Below are positions 18,204-26,174 of a stretch of 26,736 bases of DNA, piece by piece. The DNA comes from Bacteroidia bacterium (GTDB taxonomy: Bacteria; Bacteroidota; Bacteroidia; UKL13-3), in the NCBI GenBank assembly GCA_022402405.1, contig JAKRSG010000083.1, positions 1-26,736 of the forward strand. The letters are read 5' to 3'. Made by a program: the position numbers and the translations under genes. How positions within the stretch are numbered: position 1 is the stretch's first letter; each line of letters opens with the position of its first letter. Under the pieces are notes generated by a model, which was not told the origin of the DNA, ran no database searches, and saw nothing but the letters and a program-made list of their open reading frames with translations.

Positions 18204-18677
18204 TTATTTTTTTAGCATGCAAACAACTGCATAGGCAACGATGCCTTCTTTTCTGCCAATGAAGCCCATGGTTTCGTTGGTGGTAGCCTTAATAGAAACG
18301 TCGTCTAATTCTATTCCACAAATAGATGCAATGCAATTTCTCATGGCCAAGGCATGTGGCATTATTTTGGGAGATTCGCAAACCACGGTAGTATCTAAAT
18401 TACCAACTTTGTAGCCTTTTTCAGTGGCAAGTTCTATGCATTTTTCAAGAATAATTTTACTGTCAATTCCTTTATTATCTGCACTTGTATCTGGGAAATG
18501 AACCCCAATATCACCTAAAGCAAGTGCTCCTAATATGGCATCTGATATGGCATGTAAAAGTACATCAGCATCACTATGTCCTAATATTCCTTTTTTAGCA
18601 GGAATATGCACGCCGCCTAATATAAAATCTCTTCCTTCAACTAATTGATGTACATCAAATCCAAATCCTACACGCAT
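18204..18677 (-). CDS. ispF: 2-C-methyl-D-erythritol 2,4-cyclodiphosphate synthase (IspF)
   Basis: IspF catalyses the fifth step of the methylerythritol phosphate pathway to isoprenoids: it cyclises CDP-methylerythritol 2-phosphate, releasing CMP. It works as a trimer with a metal ion at the subunit interface. The 157-residue length is usual. The metal ligands Asp8, His10 (GFDVH) and His42 (DADVLLHA) are in the same positions as in the Escherichia coli enzyme, and TTNETMGFIGR (132-142) forms the conserved nucleotide-site loop. The ATG lies three bases after the porV stop, so translation is probably coupled to porV, although the pathways are unrelated. Confidence 0.97.
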   Translation of the reverse strand: MRVGFGFDVHQLVEGRDFILGGVHIPAKKGILGHSDADVLLHAISDAILGALALGDIGVHFPDTSADNKGIDSKIILEKCIELATEKGYKVGNLDTTVVCESPKIMPHALAMRNCIASICGIELDDVSIKATTNETMGFIGRKEGIVAYAVVCMLKK

Positions 18678-18680
18678 GTC

Positions 18681-19949
18681 TTATTCTTGTTGAGTAGGTA
18701 ATTGGTTTTCCTTGTTCTGACTTGAGAAAGCATCGATATCAAACAATAAAGAGAAACGTAAAGTGTTTTCTAAAGGATTACGCGTTTCTAATGGCACTAA
18801 ATATGATAGGTCGAGTCCAAATACATTAAACCTCAAACCCGCACCAAAGGTTAAGAATTTTCTGTTTCCTTTGTATGGATTTTCGTAGAAAAATCCAGTG
18901 CGAAGAGCAAACTGTTTATCATACCAATATTCTATCCCTGTTGAGATATTAATTTCACGCATTTCTTCTTCAAATCCACCTGGAGCATCATAAAAGCTTT
19001 GTATCATCCCTTGAATAATTGGTACATCAGGATCCATTACTTCACTTATAATTGCTCTTCCGTTTGAACCAATACTATCATAAACCCCATCTGCTTTTTT
19101 AAGGTAACGCGGGCTGGTTGGCACAAGAAGTTTGTTAAAATCTACAGCTAAGGCAATGGTGTTATATTTGTCTATCTCTACTTGTCCGTATGCTCCAACT
19201 CTTAAGTTAATTGGGATAAAATTTTGAAATTGCTGACTAGTATAAGAAATTTTTGAACCGATGTTTGTGATGGCAGCACCAAAACCATAGTTAAGATTAT
19301 ATCTGTTGCCTTCGTATTTGATTTTTGTTTTGTTGTTATAATAAGCAGCAATATCGCCAGCATAAGCGTTTCCTGCATTAACGGGAGATTGACTTTGATT
19401 AAACGCACCTGCTAAATCGCTTCGAATGTATCTAAATGCGATACCTAGAGAAAAATTATCAGATAATTTTGATGCGTAACCTAAATCTACTGCTAACTCA
19501 CTTGGGTTGTAGTTACCAGTGCTTTGACCAAATTGATCGGTAAACTGTATTTGCCCTAAAGAGAAAAATCTTAAAGATCCTGCAATGGCAGAACGTTCAT
19601 TTATTTTCCCATAGCCACTCATGTATGCCAGAGAAATATCTGGAACTAAGTTTCTGAGCCAAGGAGTGTAGCTTAATCCAACGCCACCTTTTCTTTCATT
19701 AAATGGAAGCTTAGCAACATTCCAATGTAGTGCAAATGCATCATTTGGTGTGGCTGCACCCACATCACCCATCGCGCCTCCTCTTGCTTCAGGAGTAATC
19801 ATAAGAAATGGCACTGCTGTAGTAATAGTATTTTGTCTGCCATCTAACTGAGAGTTTGTTCCGGTAATTTGAGCGGATGCATCATTTGCTAATCCTACCG
19901 AAAACATACTTATAATGGCGAAAGAAGAAAGAGATTTTAATTTTATCAT
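18681..19949 (-). CDS. porV: T9SS outer-membrane shuttle protein PorV (LptO)
   Basis: PorV is an outer-membrane beta-barrel of the FadL-like fold. It receives cargo from the T9SS translocon, binds its C-terminal sorting domain and delivers it to the PorU sortase. The predicted protein is 422 residues from the ATG at 19949. A GTG five codons upstream (19964) is in frame but would precede a poorer signal peptide. The signal peptide ends at ASA|Q (about residue 26). The mature N-terminus has the family-typical PEARGGAMGDVGAATPNDAF followed by WNVAKLPF, and FFSLGQIQFTD follows; the C-terminal half has paired beta strands ending in F.LLFDID. The gap to porU is 41 bases, with no clear terminator, and it lies directly before ispF. 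Confidence 0.93.
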   Translation of the reverse strand: MIKLKSLSSFAIISMFSVGLANDASAQITGTNSQLDGRQNTITTAVPFLMITPEARGGAMGDVGAATPNDAFALHWNVAKLPFNERKGGVGLSYTPWLRNLVPDISLAYMSGYGKINERSAIAGSLRFFSLGQIQFTDQFGQSTGNYNPSELAVDLGYASKLSDNFSLGIAFRYIRSDLAGAFNQSQSPVNAGNAYAGDIAAYYNNKTKIKYEGNRYNLNYGFGAAITNIGSKISYTSQQFQNFIPINLRVGAYGQVEIDKYNTIALAVDFNKLLVPTSPRYLKKADGVYDSIGSNGRAIISEVMDPDVPIIQGMIQSFYDAPGGFEEEMREINISTGIEYWYDKQFALRTGFFYENPYKGNRKFLTFGAGLRFNVFGLDLSYLVPLETRNPLENTLRFSLLFDIDAFSSQNKENQLPTQQE

Positions 19950-19990
19950 AGTTATTCGCTGCACAAAATTTCGTGGTTCAATTTTAGAAT

Positions 19991-22900
19991 TTAATTTAAG
20001 ATTACCAATTTTTCTATTTTTTCTGTGGTTTTATTCCCTGGTGAGCTCACTTTACACTTGTAAATATATACACCATTGGCCAATTTATCACCATATTCGT
20101 CTTTGCCATCCCAACTTAATTGGTCGAAATGAGTGCCATCTCCCAATTGCTGAGCATATAAAGTTTTTACTAATTTCCCATTTACAGTAAAAATTTGAAT
20201 CATAACCTGCATTTCTTGCCCATTTAAATTGTGGTCGAAATGAAAGGTTGTAAAATTATTAAACGGATTTGGATAGTTTAATAAACGCTCAATACTTGGT
20301 TTAGAAGACGACTTTACTTCAAATTCTATGCTCGATTCTGATACATTATTGTATACATCATAAGCTCTAAATTTTAATTGATGTTTTCCTGCTGGTAAAT
20401 TAGATATGGGTACTACTACTTCTCCGCTTTGATATGAATTTAAAGTAGCTTGATAAAAATCGTTTACTACTACTGCTTGAGTTTGATTGTTGTTCAGTAC
20501 ATAAATCAAATCTCTGCCTATTCCTCTTCCTGTAGTGTTGATTCCATTTTCATCGAACAACTTTGCAATTAATTTGGGATTCTCGCTCGTTATTCCTCCG
20601 CTTACAAACTTCTCGTCATTTAAAAATAATCTTATTTCCGGACCTTTATTATCAACTGCTGCGCTATCTGCAGTGCCTCCAATTAATAGGGTATTGGTAT
20701 AGCCATTGGCATCAATGCTTGCTTCATGAGAGTAATAACTTACTTTACCAAAACCATATTCATAAGCAATGTCTTTTGGAACTACAAAACTGAATTTAAA
20801 ATTACCATTTTCAACGCTTGCTTTACCTCTGTATAGAACATTGTTTTGCATGGTAAAATTCATAGGTGAGCTCGACCCATTTCCAAGGGTAGAATAATTG
20901 GCAAATTTATCGAATACAATTGGATAAATAGTACCATTAAAATTGTTTAATGGCGCACCTTGCAGGTTTGTTACCACTCCCTTAATTTCAAACTTTTTTA
21001 GTGCTTTTAATGTGTCTGTAAACTGCTCAATATTCACCTCATTTATCTGAGTAGTTTTTACATTATATCTTCCGTATGCCAACATCAAAAAGGGGTCGCC
21101 AAGTAGTGTAAAGTTTCTCGTATTTATATCCCCTAAATTATAAGCATTCTTGGTTCTTCTGGCAATATCTCCCATACGAGGTGGATTTGCTTGTGAGGCA
21201 GAATCAAATCCAACCTGCTCGTAAAATCTTCTGTTTAATACTTCGTTCTGTCCTGAGTATACTAAACGAACTGTAGTAAATAATCCAATTCCACCACCAA
21301 TTGGGTTCAGTAAAACCAATTCTCCTGCCGATACTCTGTATGGATCATCAAATCTGCTAAACTCACAAGTGGCAGTTAAAAATAATGGAAGCCTAACCCC
21401 ATTTTGTTTTAATCCATTTGTCCATTTGTTTATGTCGTCTATCCCCAAAACACGCTCTGCTGTAAGTCCAACCTCGCCTCCATGACCTGTATAATTAAAA
21501 ATCAAACAACCATTTTGAATGCCATTATTAAATGCTTTTTGAGCATCCGGAAAACGTGCTCCTCCAGCAGTACTTTCTTTTTTGTACGCATCTAAATATA
21601 TTTTTTCGATATTATATTCTGGGTGTTTGGCTATTATGGTATTAGCTAAATTATCTGCCTGTGTTTGATGAATATTGCCATCTTCATCGTCGGCAGTAAA
21701 TATTATTTTGTTTCGCCACGGACCAAAAGATTCAGCTTCGGTATACGATATAAACCTGTCTACCATTTGTGACGCTTCGTTGGCGTTAGAAACAGGTATT
21801 CTTCCAATGCCAATATCTAACAGTTCATTTAGGTTCAAACCAATATCCCATCGGCCTTCATTGTCGTCTAAAAATCCAAAGAAGTCATCACTACAATAGC
21901 TTCCTGTTGGGTCGAATGATTCCCACGATTCGAAGGTAGGAACAAAATTTGAGTTTGGACTAATTCTATATTTATAATCGAATGAAGCTCTTCCAAACAA
22001 GGCAACGTATTTAGGCATATCTGCAGGAGTTGCAGCTCTCTTGTAGAACATTCGCAAGAAATCTCTAATGGCGCATAAATCTTGTGAACCCGATGAAAAT
22101 TCATTGTAAATTTCGTGAATATTCACCACATGTATTTTAAGTAAATCTTTTGTTCTGTGATGCTCTGCTAATCGGTTAGCCTCTGCTAAAAACTCTGGAG
22201 GTGTGATAATAAAACCATCTACATTTGTTAAACCATGTAAATTTTGATTCACAATTTTGCCAGCATTTCCTGCCTGTAAAAAGTTTGTGCCATCATATAC
22301 CGCATAGGTTTTTAGGCTGTCAGTAGCATACGAAAATTGGTAAACATTATTGGCAAATGTGCCTTCAATTTGAATAGGTTCAAGCGGATTAGTCACATCT
22401 AATATCACCAAGTTTCGGTTCGAACCGATTTGATAGCTTGTGATATTGCCTGCACCGGCATTGCTGGCATCTTTAAAAATAAAATTGCCACCCACATTTC
22501 TTAACTCAGATTGAGCTTGAATCTCAAAAAAATCTAACCAACCCACACTGCCACTCGAGGGTTTGTTGTAGGTGTAATTGATGTTAAAATTGGCGCTCTG
22601 ACTAAAAAACGTAGTTTGGTCTATACGCAAACCGCTGGTGTAAGGCCTTTCATAGCCTGGGTTTACGGCATTCATGTTTTGAGTTAGAACTGTGGATCCA
22701 TTTACTTTAACTTCAAAATTGCTGGGTACAAACGACCTTGAAGTAACGGAGCTTCTAATTATAATAGGTTCAGAGCTTATCAAATTAGGTATGCTTACGT
22801 TAAAATTTTGTTGCGTTACTCTGTCAAATTCTTCGCCCACCCATACTTTCCCGGAGCGAGTTAAGTTGGCTCGTTCGTTGTTATAAAAATATAGAAATGG

Positions 22901-23827
22901 ATATTTGGTAACAGTTGTAGTTGCTCCACTTACAGATGGCGTTGTTTGAATACGTTTACCAGGCGAGTTAGAAACAGTTAAAAAATAATAGGTGGTATCG
23001 GAGTATAAATTAGATTGAAACGCAAAAGTTTTGGTGCTGGCATTATATTGCCATTGGTTTAACTGCGATTCTCCATAAAATAAAATAAAATCTCCCGGGT
23101 TGAACCTACCATCATTCTCGCCTTGAACTCGGATGGCGATTTCTTTTAAGTCGTCGATGCGATTCATATTATTTGCTTGCGGCAACATGCCTGCACCATG
23201 TCCGAATAATTTAATATTACGTGGGTCTATGATATCTGGGTTCAGTCCAAAAGCCCTTAACGTTGCATAATCTATTCTATGCATTCCATTTTGAAGGGTA
23301 GCAATTTTTATCCAATCGCCACTTGCTAGAACCGACTGACTGGCAAAATTTGGTTTTTTTTGCAGTGTTCTTTGTGGGTTTGCTGCCGAGTAGCTTATTT
23401 GAAGTTTAAATTTTTCTAATTTATAAATGTTTGAACCAACTTTTTTGAGAGGAATTAATCGGTATAATAATTTTGATTCGCCTCTTTCGATACCCACTGA
23501 ATAACTTAATTGATACTCAGATTTAAGTAAATCTTGCTGAAAATTTACACTAGAAGAGAGAATATTTTCGTTTTCAATTAAAATTTTTACTTCGCTAATC
23601 TCATTTTGGGACAATTTTAATACCCCTTGAAAGGCAGGTAATGTAATTTCTGAGGAAAAAATTGTTTGCTCAGAAAAAAGATTTTTTTGATTAGGATTAT
23701 TGATCCAATTAATGGCTATAGAGGTCCTATTTTGTTGGGCAAAGGCTGGAAAAAGTAAACACAAATTTAGGGTTAGAAGACCCCAAAAGCTTTGTTTAAA
23801 ATTTCTTAATTTTTTTAATAATTGCAT
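19991..23827 (-). CDS. porU: T9SS type A sortase PorU, gingipain-like C25 peptidase
   Basis: PorU is the outer-surface cysteine peptidase of the T9SS that cleaves sorting domains and attaches cargo to anionic lipopolysaccharide. The 1278 residues begin with a signal peptide ending AFA|Q (about residue 30). A beta-rich N-terminal part precedes the C25 gingipain-like domain (about 533-922), where the catalytic dyad is His782 in NYTGHGGE and Cys821 in LTATCEFSRFDDP. After an Ig-like region, the last ~95 residues (from NYPNPFNNF) form a sorting-domain-like fold, as in known PorU, which keeps its own domain. The ATG at 23827 gives a clean signal peptide. porU leads a minus-strand run with porV and ispF. 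It is divergent from porP across 155 bases. Confidence 0.95.
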   Translation of the reverse strand: MQLLKKLRNFKQSFWGLLTLNLCLLFPAFAQQNRTSIAINWINNPNQKNLFSEQTIFSSEITLPAFQGVLKLSQNEISEVKILIENENILSSSVNFQQDLLKSEYQLSYSVGIERGESKLLYRLIPLKKVGSNIYKLEKFKLQISYSAANPQRTLQKKPNFASQSVLASGDWIKIATLQNGMHRIDYATLRAFGLNPDIIDPRNIKLFGHGAGMLPQANNMNRIDDLKEIAIRVQGENDGRFNPGDFILFYGESQLNQWQYNASTKTFAFQSNLYSDTTYYFLTVSNSPGKRIQTTPSVSGATTTVTKYPFLYFYNNERANLTRSGKVWVGEEFDRVTQQNFNVSIPNLISSEPIIIRSSVTSRSFVPSNFEVKVNGSTVLTQNMNAVNPGYERPYTSGLRIDQTTFFSQSANFNINYTYNKPSSGSVGWLDFFEIQAQSELRNVGGNFIFKDASNAGAGNITSYQIGSNRNLVILDVTNPLEPIQIEGTFANNVYQFSYATDSLKTYAVYDGTNFLQAGNAGKIVNQNLHGLTNVDGFIITPPEFLAEANRLAEHHRTKDLLKIHVVNIHEIYNEFSSGSQDLCAIRDFLRMFYKRAATPADMPKYVALFGRASFDYKYRISPNSNFVPTFESWESFDPTGSYCSDDFFGFLDDNEGRWDIGLNLNELLDIGIGRIPVSNANEASQMVDRFISYTEAESFGPWRNKIIFTADDEDGNIHQTQADNLANTIIAKHPEYNIEKIYLDAYKKESTAGGARFPDAQKAFNNGIQNGCLIFNYTGHGGEVGLTAERVLGIDDINKWTNGLKQNGVRLPLFLTATCEFSRFDDPYRVSAGELVLLNPIGGGIGLFTTVRLVYSGQNEVLNRRFYEQVGFDSASQANPPRMGDIARRTKNAYNLGDINTRNFTLLGDPFLMLAYGRYNVKTTQINEVNIEQFTDTLKALKKFEIKGVVTNLQGAPLNNFNGTIYPIVFDKFANYSTLGNGSSSPMNFTMQNNVLYRGKASVENGNFKFSFVVPKDIAYEYGFGKVSYYSHEASIDANGYTNTLLIGGTADSAAVDNKGPEIRLFLNDEKFVSGGITSENPKLIAKLFDENGINTTGRGIGRDLIYVLNNNQTQAVVVNDFYQATLNSYQSGEVVVPISNLPAGKHQLKFRAYDVYNNVSESSIEFEVKSSSKPSIERLLNYPNPFNNFTTFHFDHNLNGQEMQVMIQIFTVNGKLVKTLYAQQLGDGTHFDQLSWDGKDEYGDKLANGVYIYKCKVSSPGNKTTEKIEKLVILN

Positions 23828-23904
23828 GGTTTATTACAAAATACTTATTATTGAAAATTCGTTATTATGACTTCATAAACGACAACAAAGAAAAACAAAT
23901 TGTG

Positions 23905-23935
23905 TTGTTATTTGAAGATTATAAAAACAATTTTG
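23905..23935 (+). promoter_or_regulatory. Possible promoter of the first porP/sprF-type gene
   Basis: TTG at 23905-23907, then 20 bases, then CAATTTTG at 23928-23935 (one base off TAnnTTTG). This spacing is normal for the Bacteroidetes primary sigma factor. It leaves about 40 bases of leader before the ATG at 23983. The same 155-base gap must hold the porU promoter on the other strand, where GTATTTTG (23844-23837) is only a loose match. Confidence 0.35.
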
Positions 23936-23982
23936 TATTATTGCATTTCTGTAAATATAGATAAGAAAATAGTAGGCATTCG

Positions 23983-24978
23983 ATGAAGAAAATAAAAAGC
24001 TCTGCTTTAAGGGTTACTTTAGTTGTTAGCATGTTGCTGCTTTTAGTTGCAGAAGCGTGGTCGCAAGACCCTCAGTTTTCTCAATTTTATGCCAATCCAA
24101 TATATACCAATCCTGCATTTGCGGGCAGTGTTAATCATGGTAGAATTGTAATGGGTGTTCGTAATCAATGGCCAAGTATCTCTGGAGCTTTTCGTACGGG
24201 TTCATTTTCATACGACGAACATTTCGACAAAATTAATGGTGGCTTTGCTATACAAGCCATGTACGATGAACAAGGTACAGGTACTTTAAGAACCAACGCT
24301 GTTAATTTAATATATGCATATCAAATTCCAGTAACTAGAAACTTTACTATTCAAGCGGCCATTCAAGCAGGCATCATGCAGAAGTCGATTGATTTTTCTA
24401 AGTTGCTTTGGTTCGACCAGATTGTAGTAACACAAGGATTTATTAATCCAACGGGTGAGCAACCGGGTGCGGAGTCAATTATTACACCAAATTTTGGTAC
24501 AGGTATAGTGGGTTACTCTAAACAATTTTATGGGGGAGTAGCAGTACATAATTTATTTGAGCCATCGCAAGCATTTTATGTGGGTGCATCTAATCCAATT
24601 CCAAGGAGATATACTGCGCACATGGGATTGGTTGTTCCAATTATTAGGGATAGAAATGAAGCTCGTCAGGTAAATGTTTATCCAAACGTGATATTTAAAT
24701 CTCAAAGACAGTTTAATCAGGTAAATCTGGGTATGTATGTGAGTAAAGGCCCGTATGTTGCAGGTGCTTATTACAGACAAAATACTGTAAATGCAGATGC
24801 TTTTATCATTTTATTGGGAATAAAAACTCCAAAAGTTAAGTTTGGTTATTCATACGATGGTACACTAAGTGCCGCAAGAACGGGTGCTGTAAATTCACAT
24901 GAGATTTCAATGGCCTTTGAATTAAAGAAACGTATTCCTAGGTCTAAACCTAGAAAGGTTACTTGTCCTGATTTTTAA
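23983..24978 (+). CDS. T9SS PorP/SprF-family outer-membrane protein, first copy
   Basis: A 331-residue protein of the PorP/SprF family, beta-barrel proteins of the outer membrane. They are needed for the T9SS of Porphyromonas gingivalis (PorP) or for secretion of a specific adhesin in Flavobacterium (SprF for SprB). The signal peptide ends at AWS|Q (about residue 27). The family start QDPQFSQFYANPIYTNPAFAG follows, then the family-typical IHNLxEP-like VHNLFEPS...PRRYTAHMG and a barrel end at GYSYDGTLS. The protein closes with a strongly basic stretch and CPDF. Its place just upstream of another copy and gldK copies the porP-porK order of P. gingivalis, which favours a PorP role. Whether it is PorP or a cargo-specific SprF cannot be told from sequence alone. 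Confidence 0.9.
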   Translation: MKKIKSSALRVTLVVSMLLLLVAEAWSQDPQFSQFYANPIYTNPAFAGSVNHGRIVMGVRNQWPSISGAFRTGSFSYDEHFDKINGGFAIQAMYDEQGTGTLRTNAVNLIYAYQIPVTRNFTIQAAIQAGIMQKSIDFSKLLWFDQIVVTQGFINPTGEQPGAESIITPNFGTGIVGYSKQFYGGVAVHNLFEPSQAFYVGASNPIPRRYTAHMGLVVPIIRDRNEARQVNVYPNVIFKSQRQFNQVNLGMYVSKGPYVAGAYYRQNTVNADAFIILLGIKTPKVKFGYSYDGTLSAARTGAVNSHEISMAFELKKRIPRSKPRKVTCPDF

Positions 24979-25037
24979 TTATCAAACATCTCGAAATCTT
25001 AAAATAGCATTAATTTTTATTGATTTCCAATAATTTA

Positions 25038-25067
25038 TTTGTAGTTCAAAGAAAATAATTTAATTTG
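25038..25067 (+). promoter_or_regulatory. Possible promoter of the second porP/sprF-type gene
   Basis: TTTG at 25038-25041, then 18 bases, then TTAATTTG at 25060-25067 (one base off TAnnTTTG). The start codon is 25 bases further on, at 25093. Base choice and spacing both fit the Bacteroidetes promoter. Confidence 0.4.
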
Positions 25068-25092
25068 TACTGCTCTTTAATACACATATTGG

Positions 25093-26085
25093 ATGAAAAA
25101 ACTGTTTTTTTTAATTAGTATAATTAGCCTATTGCTATCGGATGTGTTGGCTCAAGACCCGCAGCTTTCGCAGTATTATGCTTCTCCTTTGTTTACTAAT
25201 CCTGCTATGGCAGGTGCTTCACGTAAAATACGTGTGAGTATGAATGCTCGCACTCAGTATACTGCACTCAATAATAATTATAGAACCGCTGTGGTAGGAG
25301 CAGATGCCTTTATTGGTAAGATAAAAAGTGGGATTGGTTTAGTAAGTTCTTATGATGTGGCTGGGGATGGCTTTTTAACTACTACTTCTGTTTCTGGAAT
25401 TTACTCATACAACTTAGAGTTAAATAGAGAATGGGCTATGAACGCAGCTATTCAGGGGGGAACCATTCAAAGATCTTATGATTTCTCTCGTTTTGTTTTC
25501 CAAGATATGATAGATCCTGCACGTGGGCCAATTAATCCTACAGCAGAAAGTAAAGGACTAGAAACGGTAACTGTTCCTAATTTCTCTACTGGATTTTTAT
25601 TGTATAACAGTAAAATGTTTGTAGGAGCTGCCATACACAATTTATTAGAACCCAATATGAGTTTTTATAATAGAGATATGGACGATCCTGCATTTAAATT
25701 ACCCAGAAGATACACTTTCCATGGAGGATTTAATATTGGGTTAAATAAGACTCGTTACGAAGAAGATAGAATTATTCTTTCGCCAAATTTGCTTTTTATG
25801 CAGCAACGAGAATTCTATCAAATGAATGTAGGTTTCTATGTTAAACAAAAGGCGCTAACTTTAGGTACCTGGGTTCGCCAGACTTCAAATAGTACAGATG
25901 CTGCAATTTTTTTAATAGGATTGCGTTTTCCATCTGTGAAGGTAGGTTATAGTTATGATGCTATTATCTCCAAAGCTAAACAAGCAACAGTAGGTTCTCA
26001 TGAGGTTTCATTGGTTTTTGAGATTAAGACCAAAACTAAATCTGGCGTTCGTTATAACAGAAAATTGAGCTGTCCAGACTTATAA
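25093..26085 (+). CDS. T9SS PorP/SprF-family outer-membrane protein, second copy
   Basis: A 330-residue paralogue of the preceding gene, with a signal peptide ending VLA|Q (about residue 20) and the same family start QDPQLSQYYASPLFTNPAMAG. It also has NLLEPNMSFY, LPRRYTFHGG, VGYSYDAIIS and a matching end, KLSCPDL. The two share the family blocks at nearly the same positions and have nearly the same length, which implies tandem duplication, but they have diverged widely between those blocks. The gap to the first copy is 114 bases and to gldK 89, each with a promoter-like site, so the three genes may be transcribed separately or together. As it is nearest gldK, this copy is the better positional match for porP. 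Confidence 0.9.
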   Translation: MKKLFFLISIISLLLSDVLAQDPQLSQYYASPLFTNPAMAGASRKIRVSMNARTQYTALNNNYRTAVVGADAFIGKIKSGIGLVSSYDVAGDGFLTTTSVSGIYSYNLELNREWAMNAAIQGGTIQRSYDFSRFVFQDMIDPARGPINPTAESKGLETVTVPNFSTGFLLYNSKMFVGAAIHNLLEPNMSFYNRDMDDPAFKLPRRYTFHGGFNIGLNKTRYEEDRIILSPNLLFMQQREFYQMNVGFYVKQKALTLGTWVRQTSNSTDAAIFLIGLRFPSVKVGYSYDAIISKAKQATVGSHEVSLVFEIKTKTKSGVRYNRKLSCPDL

Positions 26086-26116
26086 TTTTTGTTAATTCTC
26101 AAAAAAAATAGACAGA

Positions 26117-26150
26117 TTGAGTGATTTATTGAAAAATATTCTTATGTTTG
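26117..26150 (+). promoter_or_regulatory. Possible promoter of gldK
   Basis: TATGTTTG at 26143-26150 matches the Bacteroidetes -7 consensus TAnnTTTG exactly. A TTG at 26117-26119, 23 bases upstream, could be the -33 element, at the long end of the usual spacing. The gldK ATG is 24 bases beyond the box. Confidence 0.45.
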
Positions 26151-26174
26151 AAAATTCCAAAATAATATAAAGTG

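Noticed and set aside
19950..19964. GTG at 19964 as the porV start
   Set aside because: It adds five residues ahead of the ATG at 19949, which alone gives a compact, typical signal peptide.
24938..24953. Perfect 6-bp inverted repeat CTAGGT / ACCTAG near the end of the first porP-type gene
   Set aside because: It is inside the coding region, encodes basic residues before the stop and has no U-tract. A chance palindrome is as likely as a regulatory hairpin.
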